Of a stretch of 55,553 nucleotides of DNA, positions 38,950-49,004 are shown piece after piece. The notes under the pieces are model-generated. The model was not told the DNA's origin, searched no databases, and worked only from the letters and a program-made list of their open reading frames with translations. Both the position numbers and the translations under genes were made by a program. Source of the stretch: JAKQLP01 sp964562165. Its GTDB lineage: Bacteria; Patescibacteriota; Dojkabacteria; B142; OLB20. The DNA lies in NCBI GenBank assembly GCA_964562165.1, contig CAZLRZ010000003.1, positions 1-55,553 on the forward strand. The letters run 5' to 3'. Positions within the stretch are counted from its first letter, which is position 1, and each line of letters starts with the position of its first letter.

Positions 38950-41900
38950 CTAACGAACTTCGCTCCCTAGTGGAACGGTCCTACCGATTATAACATTTTC
39001 TTTCAATCCTCTCAATTCATCCAACTTTCCGGTTATGGCTGCATCACTCAAAACTCTTACCTGTTGTTCAAATGAAGAAGCAGATAAGAAACTTTCTGTC
39101 TTAATTGCGGCCATAGTGATTCCGACCAATTGTCTATCGTATTTGGCTGGCCTTAGATCTTTCTCTTTTAATAGCTTGTTTTCTTCATCGATCATGTTTC
39201 TGTCGATAAAGTTACCAGGCAAGTATTGAGAATCTCCAGGCTCGCTTACTTTACAGAATCTAGACATTTGTCTAACAATACATTCAACGTGTTTGTCATC
39301 AATTGCAATACCCTGAATACCGTATGTTTCTTGGATATTATCAATTAAGTATCTTTGTGAAGAAAGTATATCTGTTTTATCCATCAATTCCTTTGGATCA
39401 ATAGAACCATCGGTCAACTTTGTTCCTTTGATTACGCTTGCATGATCTTCAACTAGAAGAGCATCTTTTTCAGTAATCTCGTAATCTTCTTCAAAAACCT
39501 TTTCCATAGTAACGACTAAGTCATCGCCTTCGCGTACTGCTTTACCGGCTCCGACTGCTGTTACGTTGTCTCCGTTTGCTTTGGTGAAGATAACATCTCC
39601 AGCCTTTAAGGTCTTGGTTTTTTGAATCTTTGTAACATCTTTTGGTTCTAGTGTGAATCTCTTTGTAACTAATTCTTTGTTCAATAATTTGATTCCGACA
39701 ATTTGACCGGCATCATCTTTGGTTAATGAAACTTCGCCATCAATTCCGGCAATAATTGCCTTTGATTTTGGAGTTCTAGCTTCGAATAATTCTTCGACTC
39801 TAGGTAAACCTTGAGTAATATCAGTTCCAGCTCTACCTGAAAGATGCTTGGTGTTTAGCGTAAGCTGTGTTGCAGCTTCACCCATGGATTGTGCAGCGAT
39901 AATACCGACTGCAGTACCCTTATCAACCAATTTCTTAGTTGAAAGACTGTATCCATAACACTTTTGACATACTCCATAGTTTAATTGGCAGGTTAAAACT
40001 GATCTGATTTTTGCTGATTCAACTCCTGCGTCTTCGATTTGTTTTGCGATTTCGGGTGTAATAGTTTCTTGCGCTTTAACAATTATTTCTCCAGTTTTTG
40101 GATCAACAACTTTATCGGCAATAACTCTTCCAACCAATCTTTCTGCAAAGCTGATTCTTCTGCTTTGTGATTTGTAAATTACAACACCATCTTTTGTTCC
40201 GCAATCCTCTTCTTTTGTGATCAAGTCTTGTGCAACATCGCAAAGTCTTCTAGTTAAGTAGCCTGATTCTGCAGTTTTAAGTGCTGTATCAGCTAAACCC
40301 TTTCTTGTACCTCTAGCTGCGACAAAGTATTCAAGTGCTGACAATCCTTCTTTGTAGTTGGATCGAAGTGGCAATTGTACAATATGTCCAGATGGGTCAA
40401 GGATCAAACCTCTAACTCCGGAGATTTGTCTTAATGGGTTTTCTACTGGGATTGCTCCTGATTGCTGTAATTTTACTAGGTTATTATCTGGTTTTGATAA
40501 ATAATTTTCCCAGTTGTCTTTAGCAATCTTTTCAATAGTATCCATCCAAATCTTTTCAAACAATCTCTTTCTTTCTTCTTCGGTAACTAAACCATTGTAG
40601 TAATCATTGGTTAGTTGATCTTCTTTTTTATCAATCTCTTCTAAGAATTTATTCTTGTTAGGACTGACCATAAAGTCATCCATACCTACTGTTAAAGCTG
40701 ATTCTGTTGCATATTTGAATCCAAGCGCTTCAATATTGTTTAAGAATTCGATTGTTGCATCTGCTCCTAATTTATTGAAGATTGCGCTAGATAATTTAGC
40801 AATTTCACCTTTATTGTATGATTTGTTCAAATACCCAAAAGCCTTTTGAGCCTCGACTGGTAGATTTCTATTAAAAATAAGTCTACCAATTGAAGTATCT
40901 GTTAATTTACCATCAACAATAACTTTAATCTGTTCTCTTAATGTGACTTCATCATTTTGATTTCTACCAATGGCTTCATCAATGCTTCCAAAGAATCTTG
41001 GCTTTTCGACTTCTTCCATACCTGTTAAGTGGAAAATTCCTAATGCCATATCTTTTTCAACATTGATAACTGGGTTTCCGTCTGCGTTTAATAGGATGTT
41101 TGATTTAGCAAACATCTTTTCAATTGCTTCTTCGATTGCAGCAGTTGATAGAGGTACGTGAACTGCCATTTGATCTCCATCAAAGTCAGCATTGAAACCT
41201 CTACAAACCATAGGATGCAATCTGATTGCGTTTCCTTCGATCAATGTTGGGAAGAAAGCTTGGATACCTTGTTTGTGCAATGTAGGAGCTCTATTTAATA
41301 GAACCGGTCTACCTTGGATAACTTTTTCAAGTAAATCCCATACTTCTGGTGCTTTTGATTCAAAGAATAATTTTGCACTTTTAATGTTTGGTGCTAATCC
41401 TTCTACGATGATTTGTCTTAAAACAAATGGTTTGAATAGTTCAAGAGCCATAGTCTTTGGAAGACCGCACTGACTGATCTTTAATTCTGGACCAGATACA
41501 ATTACCGATCTACCTGAATAATCGACACGTTTACCGAGTAAGTTCTGTCTAAATCGACCCTGTTTACCTCTTAACATATCTGATAAAGATTTGTATGGTA
41601 AACCTCTTGAGTTCAAAACAGGATTCCCTGGTCTGTGATCGTTATCTACTAGTGCATCAACAGATTCTTGAAGCATTCTTTTTTCATTTCTTAAAATGAT
41701 TTCAGGTGCTCCGAGAGTCATCAATCTTTTTAAACGATTGTTTCTGTTAATTACTCTTCTGTAAAGGTCATTAAGATCGCTTGTTGCAAATCTTCCGCCT
41801 GGTAATTGAATAATAGGTCTTAAATCTGGTGGGATAACTGGTAAATTTTCAACAACTATCCAGGAAGGCAAAATACCTGCCTTTAACATTCCTTCTAATA

Positions 41901-42810
41901 CTCTAAGTCTTTGAATAAGTTTTCTTTTCTTTGGAATAGATCTGGTTTCGAGCAAGTCTTTATCGATTTGCTCTAATTCTGTTTTGATATCGATCTTTTC
42001 TAAAACTTTTTGAATAGCTTCTGCGCCCATTTCTGCAGTAAAGAATACTGCATCAAAATCTCTCAAAAGAGCCATATCATCTTCTGAAAGTGTTGCGCAT
42101 TCTTCGATTTGTTCGACTAACTCTAAAATATCCTTGTATTTGTTAATTAGGTTGGTTTCTTTTTGTGAGTAAACCGATTTAACTTTTGCTAATTCTTTTC
42201 TTAAATCGTTATTGATTTTATCTAGTTTGAAGTTCAACTTCTTTTTATCTTCTTCATCTTTTTTAGCTGTGGCAATGACTTCTGCAAAAGAGTTTTCGGT
42301 TTCTTTAAGCTTTTCATTCAATTCATCAACACTAGCTTTAATGTCGGCCTCTTTGCGTTCTTTAATAATATCAATAACTTCAACTTTTCTTTCGGCATTG
42401 AATTCAGTCACTAAATATCTTGCGAAGTAGATAACTGTTTCCAACTTTTTCTGAGTTATTCCAAGGATGATTGCGAGTTTGTTTGGAACTCCATGTGCAA
42501 ACCATACATGGGTAACAGGAGAAGCCAATTTAATATGGCCCATTCTTTCTCTACGAACTCTTTTGTGGGTGACTTCAACACCGCACTTGTCGCAGATAAT
42601 TCCTTTATATCGGATCTTTTTGTATTTTCCGCAATAACATTCAAAGTTTTTGGTAGGACCGAAAATCTTTTCGTCCATTAAGCCATCTACTTCAGGTCTA
42701 TGTGTCCTGTAGTTAATGGTTTCAGCTTTTCTAACTTCTCCAAAACTCCAGTTCAGGATTTGTTCTGGTGAAGCTATACTTAACCTTAGAGCTTTAAAAT
42801 CTTTAATCAT
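38950..42810 (-). CDS. rpoC: DNA-directed RNA polymerase subunit beta'
   Basis: This 1286-residue subunit forms much of the RNA polymerase active centre. The zinc-binding N-terminus (CYCGKYKKIR to ICDKCGVEV), the bridge to the catalytic motif GFNADFDGDQMAVHVPLS (three Asp), the second zinc site (CGTKDG with CQLNYGVCQKCYG) and the trigger loop region (AAQSMGEAATQLTL) are all present. The length is close to the family norm without large inserted domains. It follows rpoB by 32 bp. Confidence 0.98.
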   Translation of the reverse strand: MIKDFKALRLSIASPEQILNWSFGEVRKAETINYRTHRPEVDGLMDEKIFGPTKNFECYCGKYKKIRYKGIICDKCGVEVTHKRVRRERMGHIKLASPVTHVWFAHGVPNKLAIILGITQKKLETVIYFARYLVTEFNAERKVEVIDIIKERKEADIKASVDELNEKLKETENSFAEVIATAKKDEEDKKKLNFKLDKINNDLRKELAKVKSVYSQKETNLINKYKDILELVEQIEECATLSEDDMALLRDFDAVFFTAEMGAEAIQKVLEKIDIKTELEQIDKDLLETRSIPKKRKLIQRLRVLEGMLKAGILPSWIVVENLPVIPPDLRPIIQLPGGRFATSDLNDLYRRVINRNNRLKRLMTLGAPEIILRNEKRMLQESVDALVDNDHRPGNPVLNSRGLPYKSLSDMLRGKQGRFRQNLLGKRVDYSGRSVIVSGPELKISQCGLPKTMALELFKPFVLRQIIVEGLAPNIKSAKLFFESKAPEVWDLLEKVIQGRPVLLNRAPTLHKQGIQAFFPTLIEGNAIRLHPMVCRGFNADFDGDQMAVHVPLSTAAIEEAIEKMFAKSNILLNADGNPVINVEKDMALGIFHLTGMEEVEKPRFFGSIDEAIGRNQNDEVTLREQIKVIVDGKLTDTSIGRLIFNRNLPVEAQKAFGYLNKSYNKGEIAKLSSAIFNKLGADATIEFLNNIEALGFKYATESALTVGMDDFMVSPNKNKFLEEIDKKEDQLTNDYYNGLVTEEERKRLFEKIWMDTIEKIAKDNWENYLSKPDNNLVKLQQSGAIPVENPLRQISGVRGLILDPSGHIVQLPLRSNYKEGLSALEYFVAARGTRKGLADTALKTAESGYLTRRLCDVAQDLITKEEDCGTKDGVVIYKSQSRRISFAERLVGRVIADKVVDPKTGEIIVKAQETITPEIAKQIEDAGVESAKIRSVLTCQLNYGVCQKCYGYSLSTKKLVDKGTAVGIIAAQSMGEAATQLTLNTKHLSGRAGTDITQGLPRVEELFEARTPKSKAIIAGIDGEVSLTKDDAGQIVGIKLLNKELVTKRFTLEPKDVTKIQKTKTLKAGDVIFTKANGDNVTAVGAGKAVREGDDLVVTMEKVFEEDYEITEKDALLVEDHASVIKGTKLTDGSIDPKELMDKTDILSSQRYLIDNIQETYGIQGIAIDDKHVECIVRQMSRFCKVSEPGDSQYLPGNFIDRNMIDEENKLLKEKDLRPAKYDRQLVGITMAAIKTESFLSASSFEQQVRVLSDAAITGKLDELRGLKENVIIGRTVPLGSEVR

Positions 42811-42842
42811 AAGTATTAATTAATAAATGGTTAATAAATTAC

Positions 42843-45800
42843 TTATTCAACAATTTGATCGTTGACATCAAGCACACCTTCGACAATTTCTGCTTCGTCG
42901 ACATCGTCTTGATCAGGTTCGATCATATCTAAACTCAAGCCCAAAGCTCTAAGTTCAGATGTTAAAACCTTAAATGATTCAGGAATGTTTGGGGCTTCAA
43001 TTGGAGTACCCTGAATTATTGATTTGTATGCAGCAGCTCTTCCAACGACATCATCTGATTTAATTGTTAGCAATTCTTGTAAGTTATGGACTGCAGCATG
43101 TGCTTCTAGTGCCCATACTTCCATTTCTCCAAATCTCTGACCTCCAAATTGAGCTTTACCTCCTAATGGTTGTTGTGTAACCAAAGTGTATGATCCTGTT
43201 GATCTTGCGTGAATCTTATCGGATGACAAGTGGTTCAACTTCAAGATATATCTAGGACCAACTAGAATTGGTTTTTCAAAAGCTTTACCAGTCTTTCCAT
43301 CATATAGTGTAACTTTTTGGTTTAGTGAGACACCCTTTTCTTTAGCTAGTTTATTTAATTTGTCAAAACTTAGTTCTGTAAAAGGTGGAACAACTACTCT
43401 AATGCCTAGTTTTGAAGCTAAGGCAGCAGTTTCCATTTCTCTAATCTGACCAAGGTTCATACGTTTTACAAACATTGGGGATAGGATTATATCGATTGGT
43501 GTACCATCTTCTAGATAAGGCATATCCTCAACAGGCACTATTCTTGAAATTACACCCTTATCTCCATGGACTCCGGTCAACTTGTCGCCAACTGAAATCT
43601 TATGTGTAGATGCTACCCAAACTTTTACCTGTTTTAAAACACCTGGATTTAATTTATCACCCTTTGCCTTATCAAGCATTTGGACAGCGGTAACAATACC
43701 TTTGTCTCCATGTGGCATTCTGAGTGAGTTATCTCTAACATCTCTTGCATATTCTCCAAAGATTGCTCTTAAAAGCTTTTCTTCGGCGGTTAGCTCGGAT
43801 TCTCCCTTTGGTGCAATGATACCAACAAGGATATCTTGTGCATCAACACTTGCGCCGATTCTAACAATACCGTCTTCGTCTAAGTTTCTTAGTAAGTATT
43901 CTCCAATATTTGGGATATCTCTCGTGATTAATTCATCACCAAGTTTAGTTTCTCTAATATCTTGTACATATTCTTTAACATGAATTGATGTAAGGATGTC
44001 ATCTTGTACGATTTTTTCGGACAAAATGATTGAGTCTTCGTAATTTGATCCTTCGTAAGTCATGTATGCAGCATTTAGGTTTCTACCCAATGCTAATTCA
44101 CCATGATCCATTGAGGGTCCATCAACTAAAACATCACCCTTTTCAAATTTTTCACCGACCATTACTCTTGGAATTTGAGTGAATGATGTGTTCTGGTTTG
44201 TTTTTACAAACTTTTCTAACTCATAAGTAGTTTTTGTTTTGTCCGAATATTTTACTGTTACGTGTAATGCATCACTCTCAATTACTTCTCCATCTTTTTC
44301 TGCAAGTACAACTCTACCGCTGGATTTACCGATTAATTCTTCTGCTCCAGTTGCTACAATAGGGGCTTTAGGATTAATAAGTGGAACAGCTTGCCTCTGC
44401 ATATTAGAAGCCATAAGTGTTCTAGTAGGATCATCATTGAAACTGAAAGGTACCAATGATAAACCTAAACCGGCGATTTGACCTGGGTTGATATCAATAA
44501 AATCGATTTCTGTATGTGGGACTCTATTAAATCCACCATTGAATCTAACAAAGAATGTACCTTCTGGGATGTAGCCATCTTTATCGATACCTACTGCAGC
44601 TGGACCAATTTTGTACTGTAATTCGTTGTCGGCTTGTAAATAATCGATTTCATCTGTAACAAATGGTTTGATTTTGATTGTCTCGATTTTTGCTTTTTCA
44701 ATTTTATCCAAATGATCTTTTGATAAAACTGCTCCTGCTTTGACTAAGACTTTACCTTTTTCATCTGCAATATCTTCTCTAACTATTTTCCCTAATAATA
44801 ATTTGGGAGCTACTTCTTTTAATTTAACATTACTTAAAACTCTAAAATATGGAGTTTCTAAAAAGCCATAACTATTGATTCGAGCATAAATTGCCATATG
44901 CGAAACAATACCGATTGATGGACCTTCTGGTGTAGCAACAGGACAAAGTTTTCCATAATGAGAACTATGTACGTCTCTAACTGAGAAGGTTGCTCTTTCT
45001 TTTGTTAAGCCTTTTGGACCTCCTGCTGTGATTCTTCGTTTGGTTTCGAGTTCTGATAGGATATTTTCTTGATCCATATATCTAGAAACTGCGGAACTTC
45101 CAAAGAATTGATTGATTGAAGCAATAATTGGTTTAGTATTAACAATAACGGAAGGGACTACTAAGTCTTCGGTTGAGTATGTGGACATTCTATCTCGAAT
45201 GTTCTTTTCCATTCTCAAAATACCGACTCTCAATTTTTCTGCGACTAATTCACCAACGCCTCTAATTCTTCTATTTGCTAAACTATCGATATCATCGACA
45301 GGAATAGTTTTTTGGTTTAATTGAATTAATGCCTTTACAATATTTACTAAATCTTTTGGTTTAAGTAGATAATCATCAGGAGTAATTTCCGCATCAATAT
45401 CAAACTTCTTATTCATTTGATATCGGCCGACTTTACCTAAGTAGAATCTTCGTTTGTCGAAGAATAATTTTTCGATAAAGTCTTTTGCGTTTTCTAAGTT
45501 GATTGAGTCTTCTGGTCTAAGTTTTTTGAATATTTCGATTAAAGCTTCTTCCTGGTTTGTTGTAGGATCTTTTGCTAAAGTTCTATCAACAAAACTAGTT
45601 GGACCTTTATCGACATCATCTAATAATCTGTGGATTTCGGCATCAGAACTATATCCTAATGCTCTTAATAATGTAGTTAAAAAGATTTTTGGTCTTTTAT
45701 CGAGTAATTTGGTTAACATTACTCCATTTTTGTTTACTTCAAAATCAAACCATTTACCTCTTAAAGGCATTAATTTGACCATAAAAGTTGTAATGTTGCT

Positions 45801-46244
45801 GCCTGGGATTTTGTTTTCTAAATATATGACACCTTCTGCTCTAACGATTTGCATTACGACGACTCTTTCGTTTCCGTTAACAACAAATGATGCTCTAGTA
45901 CTCATCATTGGAATGTCTGCTACGAAGATCTTTTCTTTTTTAATTTCACCAGTCTTTTTATTGATTAACTTTACATTTATATATAGTGGCTTATCAAAGG
46001 ATAGGCTCAACTTCTGAGCTTGTCTCATTGACATGTTCTCTGGTCCCCATTCAACATCTTCGAATCTTAATTCCCATGATTCTCCGGTGTAGTCTGAAAT
46101 TGGGTTAACTTCATCAAAAAGCTCGAAAATACCACCTTCTAAGAAGTCCTGGTAAGACATTAACTGAGCTTCAATCAAATTATTCTGCAACTTTGGGAAT
46201 TCTTGTGCAGCAAGATTTATTCTTTCGTTTTTTTTCTGGCTCAT
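42843..46244 (-). CDS. rpoB: DNA-directed RNA polymerase subunit beta
   Basis: This 1133-residue subunit carries the family motifs FFGSSAVSRYMDQENILSEL, RDVHSSHYGKLCPVATPEGP, KRMNLGQIREMETAALASKL and FGGQRFGEMEVWALEAHAAV. It is shorter than E. coli beta (1342), lacking the lineage-specific insertions. In the rifampicin-contact cluster the residues equal to E. coli Q513, H526, S531 and L533 are Arg, Thr, Thr and Gly. It heads the rpoB-rpoC-rpsL-rpsG operon, without rplJ-rplL in front, and has its own strong promoter and leader. Confidence 0.98.
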   Translation of the reverse strand: MSQKKNERINLAAQEFPKLQNNLIEAQLMSYQDFLEGGIFELFDEVNPISDYTGESWELRFEDVEWGPENMSMRQAQKLSLSFDKPLYINVKLINKKTGEIKKEKIFVADIPMMSTRASFVVNGNERVVVMQIVRAEGVIYLENKIPGSNITTFMVKLMPLRGKWFDFEVNKNGVMLTKLLDKRPKIFLTTLLRALGYSSDAEIHRLLDDVDKGPTSFVDRTLAKDPTTNQEEALIEIFKKLRPEDSINLENAKDFIEKLFFDKRRFYLGKVGRYQMNKKFDIDAEITPDDYLLKPKDLVNIVKALIQLNQKTIPVDDIDSLANRRIRGVGELVAEKLRVGILRMEKNIRDRMSTYSTEDLVVPSVIVNTKPIIASINQFFGSSAVSRYMDQENILSELETKRRITAGGPKGLTKERATFSVRDVHSSHYGKLCPVATPEGPSIGIVSHMAIYARINSYGFLETPYFRVLSNVKLKEVAPKLLLGKIVREDIADEKGKVLVKAGAVLSKDHLDKIEKAKIETIKIKPFVTDEIDYLQADNELQYKIGPAAVGIDKDGYIPEGTFFVRFNGGFNRVPHTEIDFIDINPGQIAGLGLSLVPFSFNDDPTRTLMASNMQRQAVPLINPKAPIVATGAEELIGKSSGRVVLAEKDGEVIESDALHVTVKYSDKTKTTYELEKFVKTNQNTSFTQIPRVMVGEKFEKGDVLVDGPSMDHGELALGRNLNAAYMTYEGSNYEDSIILSEKIVQDDILTSIHVKEYVQDIRETKLGDELITRDIPNIGEYLLRNLDEDGIVRIGASVDAQDILVGIIAPKGESELTAEEKLLRAIFGEYARDVRDNSLRMPHGDKGIVTAVQMLDKAKGDKLNPGVLKQVKVWVASTHKISVGDKLTGVHGDKGVISRIVPVEDMPYLEDGTPIDIILSPMFVKRMNLGQIREMETAALASKLGIRVVVPPFTELSFDKLNKLAKEKGVSLNQKVTLYDGKTGKAFEKPILVGPRYILKLNHLSSDKIHARSTGSYTLVTQQPLGGKAQFGGQRFGEMEVWALEAHAAVHNLQELLTIKSDDVVGRAAAYKSIIQGTPIEAPNIPESFKVLTSELRALGLSLDMIEPDQDDVDEAEIVEGVLDVNDQIVE

Positions 46245-46278
46245 ATATTTAGTTAGTAAAAATGAAGTTTAATTAAAC

Positions 46279-46306
46279 AAAAAAACGCACGGCTAGGTTA
46301 GTGCGT
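46279..46306 (-). terminator. possible attenuator in the rpoB leader
   Basis: On the minus strand a 6-bp stem ACGCAC/GTGCGT (46301-46306 with 46285-46290, 10-nt loop) is followed by six T. It sits about 75-100 nt after the predicted start and before the rpoB ATG. It could also end a transcript running from rarA. Confidence 0.5.
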
Positions 46307-46387
46307 ATTAAAAATACTAATTTAAATTTTTGTCGGAATTAAATAACATCGGCTCTTTTACCCCCTATATTTAATTTTCGTTGGTAA

Positions 46388-46416
46388 GGTATATCATAGG
46401 TGTATTTCCTTGTCAA
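46388..46416 (-). promoter_or_regulatory. strong promoter of the rpoBC operon
   Basis: On the minus strand TTGACA (46411-46416, perfect) with a 17-bp spacer and an extended -10, TGA then TATACC (46388-46393). The leader to rpoB is about 135 nt. It is the best -35 match in the window. Confidence 0.75.
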
Positions 46417-46468
46417 TGAAAACCAACCCTAAATTCAACGGAAAATTTTACAAAATATTACAAAAATT

Positions 46469-47671
46469 TTACCAATCTTGTTTGTAATACTTTTTACCCT
46501 TTAGGTTATCTGGCATATACTCTTGTTTGACGGGCTTTCCCGTCGCTTTTTCAACCTGCCAAGGGTATCTAATATGACCCTTTCCGTAGCCAAAATTCTT
46601 CATTAATTTGGTAGGTGCATTTCGCAAGTGCAAAGGGATAGAATCAAGCTTCAAATCCTCCAAATCTTTTAAAGCCGAATATATGCCTTCAGTTACCGCA
46701 ATAGATTTAGGGCAAGTTGCCAAATATGTAGCAGTTTGGGCTAAAATCAACTTGGATTCAGGCATTCCAATAAGCTTCACCGCTTGAAGACAGGAAGTCG
46801 CTAGCACTAAAGCATTAACCCTGGCATTGCCAATATCTTCGGACGCAAAAATCACCATCCTTCTTGCAATAAAAACCGGATCTTCACCGGCCATAATCAT
46901 TCTGGCCAAATAGTGAAGCGTGGCATCGGGTTCTCCACCACGCATACTCTTAATAAACGCTGAGATTGTGTCAAAGTGGGAATCTGCATTTTTATCATAA
47001 TATAGCGACTTCTTTTGAAGTGCTTGCTCCATAACCTTTACACTTACGTTCTTGGATAGCGAGGCGGCCATTTCGATTGCATTGATAGTCGCACGAGCAT
47101 CTCCCCCCGTAAATTGGACTACCATTTTCAAAGCATCTTCTGTGAATTTTACTTTAGGGTATTCTTTTACAGCTCTTTTGATGATTTCAGAAATTGCATC
47201 CTCTTCAAGGTTTTCAAGTTTAAAAACTCTGCATCTCGAGATTAACGGCGCATTAATTGAGAAGGAAGGGTTTTCAGTAGTTGCGCCAATTAATATTAAT
47301 GAACCATCTTCTACATAAGGCAAAAAGGCGTCCTGCTGGGCTTTATTGAATCTATGGATTTCATCGATAAAAAGGATGGTCTTGCGTTGCATAAGCTGTT
47401 CGTATTCTTTAGCCTGCTTTACTATCTTCATAACGTCAGCCTTGCCGGAACTTACGGCCGACAACGTTATAAAGTGGGCATTTGCATAACTCGCTATCAG
47501 CTTTGCCAAAGTGGTTTTACCAGTTCCTGGAGGACCCCAAAGGATCATTGAAAGGATATTTCCGGACTCGAGCATCTTTGATAATGCCTTTCCTTTGCCA
47601 ACAATATGTTTTTGACCAACAAAATCATCTAAAGACTTGGGGCGTAATTTTTCTGCTAGGGGAATTTCCAT
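46469..47671 (-). CDS. rarA: replication-associated AAA+ ATPase RarA (MgsA)
   Basis: A 400-residue protein from the chosen start. It has Walker A GPPGTGKTT (about 46-54), Walker B ILFIDEIHRFNKAQQDA, sensor-1 IGATTENPSFSIN, the arginine finger region LISRCRVF, and the C-terminal MgsA tetramer domain (IKSMRGGEPDATLHYLARMI, ASEDIGNARVNAL). It acts at stalled replication forks. A longer frame from 47845 adds 58 hydrophobic residues that overlap the divergent gene, and is rejected in favour of MEIPLAEKLRP. TGC-TATTAT sits 6 nt before this ATG. Confidence 0.93.
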   Translation of the reverse strand: MEIPLAEKLRPKSLDDFVGQKHIVGKGKALSKMLESGNILSMILWGPPGTGKTTLAKLIASYANAHFITLSAVSSGKADVMKIVKQAKEYEQLMQRKTILFIDEIHRFNKAQQDAFLPYVEDGSLILIGATTENPSFSINAPLISRCRVFKLENLEEDAISEIIKRAVKEYPKVKFTEDALKMVVQFTGGDARATINAIEMAASLSKNVSVKVMEQALQKKSLYYDKNADSHFDTISAFIKSMRGGEPDATLHYLARMIMAGEDPVFIARRMVIFASEDIGNARVNALVLATSCLQAVKLIGMPESKLILAQTATYLATCPKSIAVTEGIYSALKDLEDLKLDSIPLHLRNAPTKLMKNFGYGKGHIRYPWQVEKATGKPVKQEYMPDNLKGKKYYKQDW

Positions 47672-47677
47672 ATCTGA

Positions 47678-47686
47678 ATAATAGCA
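47678..47686 (-). promoter_or_regulatory. extended -10 of a probably leaderless rarA transcript
   Basis: The minus strand reads TGC-TATTAT (-10 at 47678-47683) with exactly 6 nt (47672-47677) to the rarA ATG. This fits a leaderless mRNA and supports the chosen start. Confidence 0.55.
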
Positions 47687-47711
47687 TATTTGCTTCTGAT
47701 TTTTTAATCTA

Positions 47712-47740
47712 TTGCCAACTCCCCGACATCTAATTACAAT
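47712..47740 (+). promoter_or_regulatory. promoter of the membrane protein gene at 47762
   Basis: TTGCCA (47712-47717), a 17-bp spacer and TACAAT (47735-47740). The leader would be about 15 nt. Confidence 0.6.
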
Positions 47741-47761
47741 ATAGATAATTACGAAATATAA

Positions 47762-48439
47762 ATGGACGATCAAAAAACCAAACAAAAACCAAACACCGAA
47801 GAAGATTTGCTCGATAAAGAGATAAAAATTCAAAAACAGCTTCAAAAAATCATTGAAAACGAAAAAAAGGAACTGGAAACAATTTATGAATGGAAGGCCC
47901 CAGAAAGAGTTTTCAACGCTAAAAGCAGAAGATGGTTTGCTTTAGTTGGGTTAGCAGCATTGTTTGTTATTGCCGCCTCTGCATTAACAAATAACTTCGT
48001 TTTAATTTTCGCTGTAATTGCCCTAGTTTTAGTTTTATACACAATCTATTCAGTTCCCCCTGGCAAAACTACACATAGAATCACTAACAAAGGCCTTTTT
48101 ACGCTTAATTCACTATATTTGTGGAAAAACATTTTAACTTTTTGGGTTACAGATAGAGATGGCGAAAAAGTCATACACCTAGAATACAAAGGAAGATCAA
48201 CAGATAATTACTATCGCCAAATGGTATTGCTACTTGGAAACGGGAATTTAAAAACAATAATTGCTTACCTTGTGCAATACGTTGACTATTTAGGGCCCGA
48301 AGAGATCGACCGAGGTATGCTCACAACACTTGCCCAAGGCAAATATGTATCATTAGTAGATATTGTTGGCGATACAGATATCGCAACTAAAGATCCAAAG
48401 GATTCTCCTACTATGGTGCGAATTTCAGAAGGACGTTAA
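47762..48439 (+). CDS. membrane protein of unknown function, PH-domain-like
   Basis: A 225-residue protein with a charged N-terminal helix (about 1-45), two membrane helices (about 59-77 and 81-98) and a beta-rich cytoplasmic part (THRITNKGLFTLNSLYLWKN, ILTFWVTDRDGEKVIHLEYK) resembling a bacterial PH domain. No function can be named. It overlaps the convergent GNAT gene by 4 bp. Confidence 0.7.
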   Translation: MDDQKTKQKPNTEEDLLDKEIKIQKQLQKIIENEKKELETIYEWKAPERVFNAKSRRWFALVGLAALFVIAASALTNNFVLIFAVIALVLVLYTIYSVPPGKTTHRITNKGLFTLNSLYLWKNILTFWVTDRDGEKVIHLEYKGRSTDNYYRQMVLLLGNGNLKTIIAYLVQYVDYLGPEEIDRGMLTTLAQGKYVSLVDIVGDTDIATKDPKDSPTMVRISEGR

Positions 48440-48948
48440 AAGATCAATTCCATTACTAGAAGGTCATCATAGGCATCTTTTTCAGGCTGATAAAGCTCTC
48501 CCTTTTGTGTCCCTACCTCAACAAATCCATGCTTTTTATATAGATTGATCGCAGCAATTTCACTAACAACAACTTCGAGCGATGCCTTCTTGAGCTCAGG
48601 ATTAGCCTTTAGTTCTGATAAAAGTTGCGAAAACAGATTTGAACCTACTCCCTTCCCTCTATGTTCAGGGTCAACAAAAACTCCGAAAATGTGAGCTACA
48701 TGCTTTACCTTGGGCTTGCTGTCCCAAAAGGCGCCAACTATTCCTATGGGTTTATTATCATCATCAACTGCAAAAAACATTACCTCGCCATCATTAGCCA
48801 AGGATTTATTTATGAATGTTTGCCATTTTTCATCTGGATCAGCCAAAACAGCCTCCAAACTTGTAGAAAAGGCCTCGGGATTTGTTTTGATTGATTTGAT
48901 CCTGATTTCTTTATAATCCTGCCAGGGAATATTTTTTGTTATTTTCAT
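48436..48948 (-). CDS. GNAT-family N-acetyltransferase
   Basis: A 170-residue acetyltransferase. The acetyl-CoA signature is VFVDPEHRGKGVGSNLFSQL, followed by SLEVVVSEIAAINLYKKHGF. The substrate is unknown; the closest pattern is the RimI/PhnO-like type that acetylates amines. The start at 48948 is a plain ATG with an A/T-rich upstream and no clear ribosome site. Confidence 0.87.
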   Translation of the reverse strand: MKITKNIPWQDYKEIRIKSIKTNPEAFSTSLEAVLADPDEKWQTFINKSLANDGEVMFFAVDDDNKPIGIVGAFWDSKPKVKHVAHIFGVFVDPEHRGKGVGSNLFSQLLSELKANPELKKASLEVVVSEIAAINLYKKHGFVEVGTQKGELYQPEKDAYDDLLVMELIF

Positions 48949-49004
48949 ATTTAATTTTTAAAAAATAATATAGGTAAATGTACCCCCCTTACTACTATTA
49001 ATAT

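Noticed and set aside
47672..47845. N-terminal extension of RarA (58 hydrophobic residues)
   Set aside because: It overlaps the divergent gene's promoter and start, has no RarA similarity, and a good -10 box sits 6 nt before the internal ATG.
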